Counted from the stretch's first letter, positions 35,501 through 47,539 are shown. The stretch is 64,000 bases of DNA from Oscheius onirici (GCA_932521025.1 OW051471.1:11904001-11968000); one strand, 5' to 3'. The notes: a model not told the origin generated them from the sequence alone. Numbers and translations: made by a program.

Positions 35501-36693
35501 GAAGCAGACCATGAAGAGCTTCTCGGTGGCTTTGAGAAGGGACGAATCGTGAGGTCCGGAAGAACTGTCTTGCATCTTTTTGAGCAGCTGGAAACGAAGA
35601 GGTTAGTGCACAAATACAACAGCTAGACGTCCGCTATGTCTCAGGGATGTGATTTTGGTCAGATATTCGGGTGTTTAGACCGGACGGCCTGCTCCAGGCC
35701 CGATTTGTTCGCAGTTTTTTAACAACCCCGGCTCGATGAACGAGTTGCCTTCAAAATGAATGCGTAGATCCAAGTTCGAAATTTCATATTTGAGCGGCAA
35801 ATAGGTAAATGGCTGGTATCTAACGCCGAGGAACGGCTAGCGTTCCTATTAACATTCCAGTCAATCTTTCAGAGACAGAAGCCGAACAAGCCGGTTCGGC
35901 TATTCTTCGACACAAAGCGTACCACGGTGTTGCGTATCTCGTAAGCAAGAGCCTACCTTACAAGTCAGCTCGACGAGCTCATTCGCGGAGAACTTGTACG
36001 GCTTCCGCTTGGGCATGTACTCGATGAAGTCGGCCAGAGGAGCTGCCAGCTCCTCGAAGTAGGCTGTGACCTACAATTTAAGGTTATTTAGAGAATGAGG
36101 ATCAAAACTAACTGTACAGGCAGCCACAATCTTCTGGAGCACGATCGAAGAGGCCTTGATGAGATGGTCGGCTGAGCTGGTGATGCTGCTGGCTCGTTCG
36201 AGACCTTCTAACGGATTCACGGCGCCGGCAGCCAACTGAGAATCAACATTGTGATGAAAATATGGACAACAGCAAGCTCCTAGAGCAAAGTCACTTCATA
36301 AAGACGTACCTTCTCGTCATTCTTCTTGCCCAGGTCGTAGGCCAGCGTCAAGTTCGTCTTCAGAGCTCGAACGAGCAGGCCGGCGGAGCCGAGAGCGTCG
36401 AACATGGCAGCAGGCTCATCACCCTTGAATGTGTCGGCCTGCTCCAGGATCCAGCGGCTATTTATCGTGAGATCGTCGCCCTAAATTCGTAAGTTTTTAG
36501 GAAAAGTGGGTAGAAAACTAACCGTATTTGGCTCTTTGATGAATTTTGAGTCGACAGGCTCCTGTTTTATATTGAGGTGATTCGCCGGCTGTTTGATAAT
36601 CGGGACGGGGACCGCTTCTGGCTCCGTTTTGACCTTGGACAAGGAAAATATCGCCTGATTTTCTTTCCCGGGACTAGCTTCCAGCGAAGCCAT
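32589..36693 (-). CDS. RIF1-like chromatin protein with PP1-docking motifs
   Basis: 898-residue nuclear protein resembling RIF1, the protein phosphatase 1 adaptor for replication timing, telomere and break-repair control. Exons (minus): 36523-36693, 36310-36480, 36113-36235, 35957-36070, 35406-35587, 35125-35364, 34799-34894, 34503-34758, 34236-34418, 33907-34193, 33677-33866, 33438-33568, 33253-33397, 33060-33213, 32877-33017, 32589-32701 (2697 nt, in frame; exon 10/11 join least certain). Residues of about 60-310 are helical and include SGAVSMWNKTFGNSKDLQ and ISKKASIFLPGL, matching the end of the RIF1 HEAT array. An AT-hook-like KRGRPPK is near 411-417. GILK (622-625) and RVHF (639-642) form a tandem SILK/RVxF-type PP1-docking pair, as in metazoan RIF1. 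Residues of about 715-763 (LLKQLSKKNIVTIGALAAAP) match the RIF1 C-terminal helical DNA-binding region. The long N-terminal HEAT part of other RIF1 proteins was not found upstream. Confidence 0.75.
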
Positions 36694-37359
36694 CAGTCCT
36701 GAAAGACACACGTGAATTTGAGAGGAAGAAATGGGTGGAAAGTTGAAGGGAAATGGATGAAAGGAGCGGTTCGAAAGCGTTAGATTCGCGCGTTGGCGAT
36801 AGAGCAGGGTTGTCAGGTCTAGATAACGTTGCGGATCTTTTCGATGTGCTTGTTATTACAGATTCGTAACGGTTACACAATAACACTGGTGAATATAAGA
36901 AAAAGAAGATGTTGAACACAAAGGACACGACATTATGAAAAGAGCAAGCATATTTTGGTTCTTCAAACAGTTAGATAATGTTCTGGATCTTGTAAACATG
37001 GAGATGAATATTTGTCAACACAACAGGGACCAAAAATTGTGAGGAGACCCCTTACGTAAGCGCTTATTACTGTTTCTGCCGTTTGTAACAGTTTGCGTAA
37101 CATTCTGAATATTTCCAGGTTGACTGAAACATGTGGACAGAAGAAACTTTGGGGAAAATATGAAAAACAGGGAGCTGAACGAAAATAAAACTTGCTAGAA
37201 ATCTTGCAGCACCTTACGTACCACTTTATACCATTTTTCGAGCGTAAAGAGACAATTTTAGCACAGAGAATGTTCTTCGGAAGTTATCGGGCTTGTAATA
37301 AACATTAAGTAACAAGAAAATAAGGAAAACGAGAAGAAACAAGACACACCAGACAGCAG

Positions 37360-37545
37360 ACCTGGCTGAAAAAGTCGCGCCGGCCAGGTCAGGTTTGCCG
37401 ACTCCGAATCGCGGCGGGACCGTCGGCGGCGAGTTACTGTAGCGCGCAAATGGCGCGCAACCAAAATCGAACAAAACGTCATTTTTCTTGTAGATTCTTG
37501 TGTTAGATGCCCTCGCCCAACCTGGCCAGGTTTGCCATCCCATCA
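37360..37545. repeat. GGCCAGG-rich repeat, uninterrupted copy
   Basis: GCCGGCCAGGTCAGGTTTGC, GGCGAGTTACTGTAGCGCGC, then CAACCTGGCCAGGTTTGCC. The same order is seen in the two halves flanking the SINE at 2.1-2.4 kb. Confidence 0.6.
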
Positions 37546-37704
37546 CACTCTCTCTCTCTCTCATAATAGATCCCGCTCTAACACTTTTTGATATGTACCG
37601 ACCACTGTTCAGTACTGTTTTCACCCTCGATTTCAGTATGCTAAACTCTAAAAAACGTCAAAACAGGGTGATGGTCTCCTGCTTATGCAAGGACCGGAGG
37701 TCTG

Positions 37705-37711
37705 TATAAAA
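37705..37711 (+). promoter_or_regulatory. TATA box of the TIL-family locus
   Basis: TATAAAA 39 bases before the ATG at 37744. The plus-strand paralogue starting at 60328 has TATAAAAA at 60287-60294, 41 bases before its ATG. Confidence 0.55.
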
Positions 37712-37845
37712 AGAAAAGGTGAGGACGTAGACTCATTCTACACATGTTGGGCAAACTCCTTATTCTCTCTCTGCTGGGTAAGACAGCTTTTTTCGAAATT
37801 TCCTTTTTCTGATAAGAGAGTCTGAGTTACAGAGACATAAATACC

Positions 37846-39083
37846 TATACCCCGCGACAAAAGTTTTGATACACCTAGTTTTCTGTGATAACAAATTGCT
37901 TGCATGATGAAACAAGGGCAACAGGAATGTACTTCGACATGGATAATACCACTTGAGTTTCATCCAAAAAGATGCAGTAGAAATTTTTTTATTCTAAATT
38001 ATCGAAAATACCCGCGACAAAAGTTTTGATACACCTCTGAAATAGGTTATAAATCGGCACAATTTTTCCCGGCAATGGCTATTTTCCTGGCTTGTTCAGC
38101 AAGCTTTCATTGCAGATGCATCAACAGGTTTGAAAAATAATTGTACTTTGGTCACAATTCTTCATTTCTGTTGAACAGTCCAAAGTTGTGAACTGTTTGG
38201 TCCAAACATTTTCCATGATGTTCAAACCCATTCCTGCTAGTGGCTATTTGGTGTTCGCTTGGCTACTTGGTGCACATTTGAGCTGTATGTACCACTGGCT
38301 GCCTGCATTGAACCTACCATAACTCGGCCACTTTTGAAGATTTTTATTATTTTCAAAGTGCATCGGAAAGAGCTCAAAAAACGCTCCAAATATGTAAAAC
38401 ACTTCGTGCAAAGCCGTGAGTTCGGACACTGACCAGCCACATTTCCCTTTTTCGCGTTTTTCTATTTCAACTTCTCTCTAGTTTTACCTTTCCATTCAAA
38501 AAGTCCGTAAATGATAACAGAAAAGTGGAGGAAAGAAAGAAATTATAGAAATGAGACGTAGTAGGTGGCTCGCAAATGGCTAGCAAACTTTACGGCATCG
38601 GAAATGGGGTAAGATCAATTAATTTGGCTTCGAAGTGTTTTACATATTTGGAGCGTTTTTTGAGCTCTTTCCGATGCACAAGTATCCACTAGCAGGAATG
38701 GGTTTGAACATCATGGAAAATGTTTGGACCAAACAGTTCACAACTTTGGACTGTTCAACAGAAATGAAGAATTGTGACCAAAGTACAATTATTTTTCAAA
38801 CCTGTTGATGCATCTGCAATGAAAGCTTGCTGAACAAGCCAGGAAAATAGCCATTGCCGGGAAAAATTGTGCCGATTTATAACCTATTTCAGAGGTGTAT
38901 CAAAACTTTTGTCGCGGGTATTTTCGATAATTTAGAATAAAAAAATTTCTACTGCATCTTTTTGGATGAAACTCAAGTGGTATTATCCATGTCGAAGTAC
39001 ATTCCTGTTGCCCTTGTTTCATCATGCAAGCAATTTGTTATCACAGAAAACTAGGTGTATCAAAACTTTTGTCGCGGGGTATA
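37846..39083. repeat. Large foldback element in TIL pseudogene intron 1
   Basis: Arms of about 395 bp (37846-38242 and about 38688-39083) are nearly identical inverted copies. The end sequence TATACCCCGCGACAAAAGTT recurs inside each arm as CCCGCGACAAAAGTTTTGAT, about 160 bp in. A second shorter inverted pair (about 38350-38405 and 38632-38682) lies nearer the centre. TATA at both borders fits a TA target site. No transposase is encoded. The right end lies 7 bases before the exon 2 splice junction. Confidence 0.85.
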
Positions 39084-39296
39084 TGTTCAGGCCTTGCTTG
39101 GTCCGAAAGAAGACCTCCCACTCCCCACCACCATCTCTCGACTGTTGAACCGGGTACGGTAATGGAAAGCACAGAAGAAACTGACGATGATTCCTGTCCC
39201 AGTCGCGTCTGTAAGAAGAAATGTCCGACAGGCTTCCACTGCGAATGGAAGAATGAAAGGTGTCACGGATCCGAGTGGTAAATTTATTTTCTATAG

Positions 39297-39450
39297 CTTT
39301 TGCCAAATCTTCATCTTGCGTACTTCTCGTTACGGAAATTTGCGTACCAAAAATGCAGTACAAATTCGAATGCAATGGCTTGCCCGCGCGTACGCAATAT
39401 CGCGTCAAAAAAGTACGTAAGGTGAAAACTTGGCACGCGCTATAGCTATT
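39297..39450. repeat. Dispersed repeat, reverse copy of 20890-21065
   Basis: TTGCGTACTTCTCGTTACGG, GGCTTGCCCGCGCGTACGCA, TACGTAAGG: the reverse complement aligns to the globin-intron copy. It lies in intron 2 of the TIL pseudogene. Confidence 0.65.
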
Positions 39451-40105
39451 AATTTGAAGCTAAAACTTTAGCGCTCATTATGAGACAGATCGTTCGATCA
39501 GGAAACGCGAATGCGTTCCAAATTGCAATCCTCGACTGAATGAAAAGGAAAGAGGAAAGAACATCTTGTGGGGCTAATCGCGTCTGTGGAGAGCCTATTC
39601 CTGTGAGTTTCTGAATTTTGCGGAAAGACTAAAATATCAGTTCTGTCCACGCTCCACGGTTTTCAAGTCTCATCCCCAATGTGTCTGTCGCGAAGGATTC
39701 ATCCGAAACCAAGAGAACCAGTGTATTCCTCTCTGGGTCTGTAAGAAGATTCTGGGAGAGAGACACTCGACTACCATGGGGACAAGAGTGTCTGTAGCTG
39801 TGACTACTGGAAAGCCTGGGAGTGAGAGCACCATAATTGGATCTGGAACGTCTATAGAGTTTCATATATACTGAACAGACTGGAAGCAGTCAGAGATCTA
39901 CTGTACATACTGAGAGATCTACTGAACATTCCAGTTCCTCTTCCCAGTCTTCTGCATCCACTCGATCTGTTACAGTACCCAGTAGCTCTTCTCGTCCTTC
40001 TACACAAGGATCTGAACCGACTAGACAAATGACCGGTCAATCCAGTACTGGTCAACCTTTCTCTGAATCTAGTCGTTACAGCATGGCAAAAATTAATACA
40101 ATTTA

Positions 40106-43100
40106 TTATTCGGCTATAGTTTTAACCACGTCATCTTGTCCCTTCTCTTCCTTCCGGATGTTCCTACAGGACCAGTAGAAGCCGAGACAGGAGATCAGTT
40201 GAGCGGAGAGAAGAAGAGCAATCCAGTCAAAAACTGATAGTCTGGAGGCTAGAGCACCTCCAATACACGTCACGACAGATTGGAAGACCTTGGCTACGGA
40301 GTAGGCTTGAAGTCGCTTTTTGGGAACGGCTATTGTACAGACGAAGGAGCGCATTGTGGCTGAACAGCACTCGGACATTCCGTGGAGGAGGCCGGAGATG
40401 ACGACTGTGAGAGCACTGAAAATGATGGATATCACTGTTTGGAAAGAAATAAAAGTCATCTGGATCTACTGGCAAGAGCAGAGTTCAGAGAGACTGATCT
40501 AAACTTTGATCAAAGCTAAACACTTTTTTCTGTCCAATCTATTCAGAATCGTCTGCTTTCTTCTCTACCATATAGTTTTGTTACTTTGAGTCAAAACGAT
40601 ATTTTGTGGATGTCTAGATGTCTGAAACGAATCCACCCTGGCAGACCTCACAGTATGGGCTCAAGTTTACCTTGTTCCTATTTGTTGTTCAAACTGATCA
40701 CTGTCTCTTTGGTCAAGTACTAAAATCCTACTCAAAAGATTCAGACAGTAGATACCCTCCACAAAGAAAAAATAACGAAGAAAATACGCCGCAAAACAAT
40801 TGTAAGCTGAAACTTGGGATTTTTCATTGGGACTACTTTTTTCATAATTTTCCTGGGACCACGTTTCTTTTTCATTGAAAATGATAGGGAACAATTTTTG
40901 CCGAAGAATCTATGTGACCACTTTTTTCATGATATTTCTTGAAACCACTTTTTTAAATTGGGACCACTATTTTTCAATGGGACCATTTGTTTAGACCAGA
41001 CCCGACTGTTTTGCTGTTGTAATAAGGGTTAGTTCCGGAGTATCCCAGTTTACCAAACCAGACTCTCTGAAGTTCCAAAAAGTACCCGTGTCCCTACTAC
41101 CAATCTGATATTACCTCGGGGGGAAGAACAGTGCCTCTTCTTCAGTAACCGACGTCGTGCTATTCTTCGGCGTGGACATGATCGTCAGTGTGTAGATTCC
41201 ACTCATCAGGACGATCTGTGTCATCATGGTCGGAACGAGACCGAAAGAGTGATTCTCCTTCGATTTGTAGTGGATGAACCAGCCCACTGAAAATAATTTT
41301 TTTTATGGTTATTTTTTCACTCTTACCAATAACATTCCCAGCACTGACGGCTATGCTATAATAGGCTGGCAAGTAGTGGTTACTGGAAAGATTTTTGGCA
41401 AATGAGAAACTCGTCGGGAAGACGAAAAGCCAGAAGGCTGTATGCAGGCCGTAGAACATGAAGAATGGAAGTAGACAGAGTATCCTTTTTTCTATTGTAG
41501 TTTCCCAGATCAGGGCTGCAAACTGTTGAAATAACTAAAGAAACGAACTGACCCATCTGATTCTTGAATGTGGCCTTGATTGCTGGCTCCTTCTGTGCCA
41601 GGCTGTTGAACTGTTTTGTCGGCAGGATGGCAAAGACAAGATTGGAGAAGAGGGAAGAAATGACGAGAACACCGAAGATTATGTAGATTTCAGAGTTGGA
41701 GAAGTCTCTGAAATGGTTGTTTTTGGTTGTTTCCCATTCTAGAATCTTCTTTTTGATCACTTTTCTCGTCTCCCGGCCAAACTAACAGTTCAGATTCACA
41801 ACCTTCACAGCGTGTTATAGTCTGTTCGAAAAAGGGAGAGCATAATTTGAATTGGCCCGCGCTTTTTCATTGGCTGAGTATCCAACATTTACATGCTGTA
41901 ACGTGCTACGCAGCTAAATTCCCGCCAATTTGATTTAAAAATTGTTCTAAGAAGAAAGCGCGGGCCAATTCAAAAAATGCTCTCTACATTTTGAACAGAC
42001 TATATTCGTGTACACACCTGTTTGAATGAGATGGAATGGCGGCCATTTTCTGAACTACTATACACCCCCCAAAATCAATAGAAATTGTGGGTATACTGTA
42101 GATAAGAAACTGGACACCATGTTATTTCACTTAAAAATGTTCAGAAAAAAGTGCACATCGTTTGCATTGCCGTAACACGCCGTGCCTTGTTGTTCTTTAG
42201 TTACTTTCAAAAAGTACGGTTTGAATCCTCCACCATCTGCAGTTTCGCCCTTTCTCAATTTCCTTCAATCAGACACACGAACTAGGTTTTTACTTGTATT
42301 GTACACTTGTTAACTTTGATCTCGTCAGGGCAAAAGAACAAAACTCATAGTTACAAGTACCTTTTGTCGATCAAGTGATCGAAGCTGTAACAATACTTTT
42401 TGTCTGACCGTTTTTAAATCGTTCATAACTCTGCCCAGATGGGCATTACGCAAATTTGGAAATATATCCCGGAATCTACTTGTCATGGGCTATCGAATGA
42501 CACTATACTTGACCTCAAACTCCACCTTGACCTGACAATCTTCCCTTGTGAGTTAAATATGGGTTTGTATAGCATCGATTCCGTCCTAACAGCCGATACA
42601 AAAGTTGTTCTAGTCACTTCGATGAAATTTTTTTCTAGCCGAATCGTCGTTTCTTTTCTTTTTTGCCCGCAGAACAATAAAAGTCTCTTTTCAGCTCTCT
42701 CCGTCCATCTATCAATTGACAAAGTTCGCGCGCATTAAAGGTCACAGACTGCCTTTTCGGTTTTTCTCTCACCTGAACGACTTGTTATCTGCTGGAAGAG
42801 TACTGCCCACTGGTTTGAGCCAATTAATGAGGATCAGCGTCAAGCCTCCAATGAGCATACTTTGATATCCTAGAGCTGAGATCATGACCGAGTTCCGTGA
42901 GATCGTTTCCCGAGTAGAGTGTTCCGAAAGGTACTGTCCTTGTCCGCAGTTGAACATGGCAAAACCGAGTCCCAGAAGTATTTGGGCTCCATAGTAGGTC
43001 CACGAGTTTAGGTAGAAGTAGTTTGTCTGGAAATTTCGATTTCTTTGATAGTCAATGATCTCTCTTGAAGAGAAACCCCCATTCCGTTTGCCATTAAAGC

Positions 43101-44988
43101 CGCGTCACTTGGCGAGAGACGGTTCCACACTAGAGCCATTACTTACAGCTAAGGTCAACGGTTTTTGGCGGTTATTTCGACGAAAACCAGGAGATTTAAA
43201 GGAAGTAAGCGGGACAAAAAGAAACACTCGTAAAGGGGACTGCTACGAAATAAAACTGTTTTTAATAGAACTGTAACGAAATAGAACTTGCTATGAAACA
43301 GAACTGGAACTTCATAGATCTGTGACGAAATAGAAGCGTAACGATATAGAACGACAATTCTGGAGAAATTAGAAACGCCTTTAGTTCTATTCAGTTACAG
43401 TTCTATAGAGTTACAACAAAATGGATTTATAGTTCTATTTCGTTACTGTTCAATTAAAAACAGTTCTATTTCGTAGCAGTCCCCTTGTAAAGTACAAGTT
43501 TTTTAAAGCAGCTATTTAGCTGTTCAAAGCAAAATCTCTAGGAGACTGGAAGGTCGGCAGTTTTAAATTTTCAAGCATGGGACGATACTGTTACCAGTGA
43601 AAGGGACAAAACGTTCACTGCTGGAACGCCATGAAGAGAAAGTGACTCATCATACAGTCTTACTCTTTCTAACTCGAAATTAAATTATTCCGGTTGATCT
43701 ATTTTAAAATGCTCTCGCGTCTCTGTCTGTCTGTCTGTCTGTCGGAAGCTTTTATTGGCAATCAAAATGGAGCAATTTGTGCGCACAATTAAGGGAAAGG
43801 AGTTAGTGTAACAAGTTTAGACAAGTCAATTAGCAAGTGCGTGAACTTTGATTCTTTTTGACGGGGTAAAGTTTCCAGCAGACAGGGATGAGAGGTGGAT
43901 TATAAATAGAGGAAACAGTTCAAGGGGGTTTTGACTTTAATCCCAAAGAAGCGGTATCCCAACTGGAGAACAATGATAGAGGAGAAGAGGAGAACGTGGA
44001 AATAGGGACAGGGAGATCAGCAGGGAAGGATATGCACACGGAAATTACACGAAGGGGTACAGAGACGATAGGAGGGAAAAATTAGACAGAAGAAAGGGGG
44101 CATGGCGATAGGTACATCGTAAGTGATAGAGGAGGCAAAAACAGATGACAACGGACATGTATAAGAGAAAACCGGGAAGGGCAGATCACATTGCAGAATG
44201 CAAGGGTGGACAGAGAGAAAGTCCAGAAATTAGAAACAAGGGAGGACAAGGGACACAGTAACAGAAGGGACAGGAACATAATTGATCTGGAGAGGGATCA
44301 AACAGTTAACTGCTATCTGTTTGAAAAGGACAAAACAAGGTACTTAGCCCCGGAGGGGTGTTGCATAACTTGTAAACATAAACCCGAAAAAAACGAACTA
44401 TGTCCAGATTTTCTAGGACCTATCCTGTTGGAGAATTTTACCATATATGTTCTCTTTCGTGTAATTTCTGTTACTTGATTCTCAGAATATATTTTCCACC
44501 TCTCAGAACATTCAACCCTCAAACCTCAATACAAAATTGACGTAGTCTGAAAGTCGGGACTTAGACTACTGGAGCATTACAGCATTGAATAGAATTGACG
44601 CTGTAGATTACCGTCACGTTGTATGACTCGGACAAAAACAAGGTCAAACCATCAGTCCCGAACTTTCGAGTTTTCAGAAGGTCACTAGTTCAGAACTCAC
44701 CAAGTATAACGTGAAGGGGATGCTTCCAAAGAAGAGAGTCCATTTGGCTCCGAGTTTGTAGCAGATCCACGGAGCTAGAAGACACGCCACGGCGTAGACT
44801 CCATACATTACGGAGGGACCATAATAGCCGGCGAACTGGCCAATCCTGGACGAATCTCTAGCATTCACTGAATGCATAACCGATTCAGAGACGAAGCTCG
44901 TCGTGTCGTAGCCATTGAGAAGGAGAACCGTTCCGAAGGACAGGGCAAGCACACTGAGAATCTCGTGTCTGCCTGGGGAGATGCCCAT
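40106..44988 (-). CDS. UNC-93-like membrane protein (MFS fold)
   Basis: Polytopic membrane protein of 455 residues in the UNC-93/MFSD11 group of the major facilitator superfamily. Exons (minus): 44701-44988, 42773-43026, 41553-41707, 41327-41515, 41115-41286, 40106-40415 (1368 nt, in frame). The N-terminal part has LSFGTVLLLNGYDTTSFVSE and GYYGPSVMYGVYAVACL, the usual opening of nematode UNC-93-like proteins; YYGAQILLGLGFAMFNCGQG with a following YLSEHSTRETISRNS loop is equivalent to the MFSD11 region between TM4 and TM5. At least ten hydrophobic segments are visible. The C-terminus is cytosolic and charged (RKEEKGQDDVVKTIAE). An AATAAA overlaps the stop codon. Introns 1 and 2 hold MITEs. UNC-93 modulates a potassium channel complex in worm muscle, but most paralogues have no known role, and I infer none here. 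The 3' end overlaps the opposing TIL pseudogene frame. Confidence 0.85.
41815..42005. repeat. MITE with AGTCTGTTC ends in UNC-93-like intron 2
   Basis: Arms TATAGTCTGTTCGAAAAAGG / TTTTGAACAGACTATA and an inner pair GAATTGGCCCGCGCTTT / AAAGCGCGGGCCAATTC. Same family as the two arms of the palindrome at 52.5-53.5 kb. Confidence 0.8.
43225..43497. repeat. Foldback with internal ACGAAATAGAAC tandem units
   Basis: Outer arms GGGGACTGCTACGAAATAAA and its complement at 43465-43490. The interior is built from degenerate repeats of (G)TAACGAAATAGAACT in both orientations. It lies in UNC-93-like intron 1. Confidence 0.75.
43722..43743. repeat. (CTGT)n microsatellite
   Basis: Five to six CTGT units. 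Confidence 0.8.
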
Positions 44989-45000
44989 AGAATCTCGTGT

Positions 45001-46275
45001 CTTGTTTCTAAATTTGGAATTTTTTGAGGAAGGGAAAAAAGAAAAGGGAAGAAACAGAGAACGGTTTATCGCGGGACAGGTTGAGAGTTTTTTCGTCTAC
45101 CGTCGGCGTTCTCTCTGTGGCGGAAAGTTTCTTTTAAATAGGGCTTCTCATTCGAACATAAATTGTTGAGTTAGTGTTGTTCTAGTGAGTCGGAACATTT
45201 TTCGTGATATCATGGCGCAAAGAATGTAAAACAATCGAGAAGAAGCAATGCCGTCTGGAAGGACGTCATGATCTGTCCTTGAATTGAACTTTTTGGAGCA
45301 GGTACTTTGCTCGAAAATGAGGAAGTCCAGATTTTCTAACTCGGCGTCAATCTTTTCCCTATTTGCATGTTTTGGGAGTTTTGTCTCGCAAACATTTCTG
45401 GAATTTTCGAACACGAAATGTTGTCTGGTAAACATACAGCTTGAAAACTAGTTACACATGCCCTTCCTCCGATTTTCGACATTTTGATATGAAAATATCT
45501 TCGAATCCTACAAGACGAATTCAGTTTCTCTCTGGCTACAGTTTGCTGGAATCGGTTGGGATTTCTAAAGTTTGAACTGAGAGAAGTCCCAGTTTGTACC
45601 AGTTAATGGTCAATTGTTAGAAAATTCGTTAAAAATGAGTCAAGGCAATTTTTGTTCTTTTTATCAAAGCTAACTGTTGATCTTCGGGGAACTTTAAAAT
45701 CGATGCGATAGCTTTAGTATTCCGAAACAGTTAGAGCTTGTTTTGGCCGAATACGGACAGATTTTGAACAAACCAGCAACAACATAAGGAGTAAAGTCTG
45801 TTCAGAAAAATATCGCAACAGTAACCCAAAAATATTTCGCTTCGAGAGCCACAAACACCTGATTTTCATGGTGGCGCGCCGATTCATCGCTGAGAAAATC
45901 AACAAAACGGTTTGAATTGACTGACAAAACCGATCACTGACACTCGGAATGTATTAGATTTGAGCACACGTTGTCTGTTCTGATCGCGGCCACTTTCGGT
46001 AATGGTAAGGAGGAAAAGAACGGTAATTGGAAGATAAAAAGCACTCTGTTGAAATTAATAGAAGTAGAAAAGAGACATCCTCGTAATCAAATCCTTCACT
46101 GGGCTGGAAAGAAACGTATTGGCCTGAGCGATCCCCCAGGTTGCGCTAGGTGTCCGAACCCTGTTACAAGGACACACTTGACGCCGTTCAAGCTTATCAT
46201 CCTGTGACGACAGCAGCCAAAAAAAGAGACATTTTCAACCGTTTATTATCTCCCAGTTTTTCAAAAGAATAAGAT
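45001..46275. other. Intergenic region, no gene recognised
   Basis: Upstream of the UNC-93-like start. A TTTAG acceptor-like site about 20 bases before that ATG could be a trans-splice site. Open frames at 45148-45435 (minus) and 45971-46207 (plus) lack motifs. Confidence 0.4.
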
Positions 46276-47198
46276 TTACTTCTTTCCAAATCCAAATCCA
46301 GACCAGACGCACTGATAAGAGTAGCCGGGACTGTAATATCGTATTTTTAGCCTGGAAGAATGAGAAGACTCACCAGTACCAGTACCAATAGGTTCCAGTC
46401 CAATACCAGTAGCAATTTCCTTGAGTGTATACGCAGAAGAAGCCGCGTGGGCAGAAAGTAAATCCGCAGCGAGCTAAAATTGAGACAAGGAGATATAACT
46501 TTTCATATTTTTAGACAGTTTAGGTTTTTTTTAGATTTTTGGAATGTGTCAAGTCAAGATATTTTCAGACAGACCCACAGTCCTAAGTTGATTACCGTAA
46601 ATATTCGAATAGAGGCACTGCGCCACTATTCGAATACAAAAAAAATACGCAATTACGTACGCATTTTTTTTCGGATTGAAGAAAATATTTTTCGACTTTC
46701 CTAGTATTTTTCCCATACAGATATGGATCCTGGCTACCAGTAAAAAATAATGAAAAGGTTAAAAATGGCGTCGTTAATCCGAAAAGAATCCGTACGCAAT
46801 TGCGTATTTTTTCTTGTATTCGAATAGTGGCGCAGTGCCTCTATTCGAATATTTACGGTAACCAAAATTGGCTCAAGCTGTGCCAATACAAAAAAACTTA
46901 ATGAGGGGTTGTCCTCATCTACTAGTTGTGATCCTCTATGGAACATTCCCCCCAGAAATAAACCCACTTCGTCCACCTCGTCCTCCTCCTCCTCCAAAAG
47001 GACCATGGTCGTGGTCATGGTCATGGTCGTGATCACCACTCCCCTGAAGTTCATTCGGATCCACCTCCGGCATTTCAGGAGTTCCTTCTTGAGGAACCTC
47101 GGAAGTCTGTGTCCATACAGTAGCCACTGAAATTTTGTTTTCAGAAGGAAGAGTCTGAAAGACTTACCTAGTAGAGATAGGACAAGAAATTCAAACAT
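46276..47198 (-). CDS. Small secreted Cys/Tyr/Trp-rich protein with His-Asp repeat
   Basis: 114-residue secreted protein. Exons (minus): 47168-47198, 46968-47126, 46374-46473, 46276-46330 (345 nt, in frame; the exon 2 donor could also be one codon or so earlier). It has a signal peptide (MFEFLVLSLLVATVW), an acidic segment, DHDHDHDHDH at about 43-52, a GGGGGRGG stretch, then CGFTFCPRGFFCVYTQGNC followed by YWYWTGTYWYWYC and a short basic end. The CxxxCxxGFxCx6C pattern and the phase-2 intron just after a Trp-rich segment match the first module of the TIL-family genes at 37.7, 58.6 and 60.3 kb, but the TIL domain itself is absent here. The His-Asp run suggests divalent metal binding (inference). 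No named family is recognised. Confidence 0.65.
46595..46862. repeat. Complete MITE with TACCGTAAATATTCGAATAG ends
   Basis: About 65-bp inverted ends (GAATAGAGGCACTGCGCCAC and its complement). It lies in intron 2 of the small secreted gene and is the reference copy for the truncated one at 18790-19036. Confidence 0.85.
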
Positions 47199-47539
47199 GT
47201 TGCCTGTTGATGAGTGAGAACAGTCCTCTTTATGTACTAGACATAATTGAGATCAACTTGCAAATGAGAACAATTAAAACTGTTTATTGAAGGATTTGTT
47301 GCATGTCAATGCGAGTTGGTAGAGGTGAAAACAGTCACTGGGGTCAATAAGGTGGGCGACAATGCGATTTTTGAGAGTACGTTTTTTTCTAGAAGTGTCT
47401 TGTGGCATCTGGTCTAAACATTCTAGATTTTTACGATCTCACTAGAAGTTGTCAGAGAGAGTTTTTCGCCTCACTCCAAGTCTAAAGAAAAAAAATATGT
47501 AGGATGCTTTTTATTTCAATCTAAGCACTCTTTTTCGTC

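Larger units (their letters stand above)
36694..37743. other. Intergenic between divergent genes
   Basis: Holds the uninterrupted GGCCAGG-rich repeat (about 37360-37545). No additional exon of the RIF1-like gene could be recognised, although its first exon is preceded by a TTTCAG acceptor 5 bases before the ATG, which could be a trans-splice site or an internal acceptor. Confidence 0.4.
37744..40178 (+). pseudogene. TIL-domain secreted protein, probably frameshifted pseudogene
   Basis: Paralogue of the genes at 58574-60083 and 60328-61341. Exons: 37744-37777 (signal peptide MLGKLLILSLL, phase-1 end), 39091-39277 (acidic stretch, then CKKKCPTGFHC...CHGSEW), 39502-39602 (CVPNCNP...SCGANRVCGEPIP), 39641-about 39821 (CPRSTVFKSHPQCVCREGF; CIPLWVC) and a Ser/Thr-rich tail in another frame. 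In exon 3 a 7-bp tandem duplication (GGAAAGA at 39547-39553 and 39554-39560) shifts the frame and leads to a TAA before the next cysteines; without it the cysteine pattern matches the paralogues. A second frame change precedes the Ser/Thr-rich tail, whose frame stays open to about 40178 and so overlaps the 3' end of the UNC-93-like gene. Intron 1 is almost wholly a foldback element. The family fold is a TIL-type protease-inhibitor domain; target unknown. Confidence 0.7.

Noticed and set aside
43722-43743. Short direct repeats considered as a CRISPR-like array
   Set aside because: Simple tetranucleotide microsatellite in a eukaryotic genome; no spacers.
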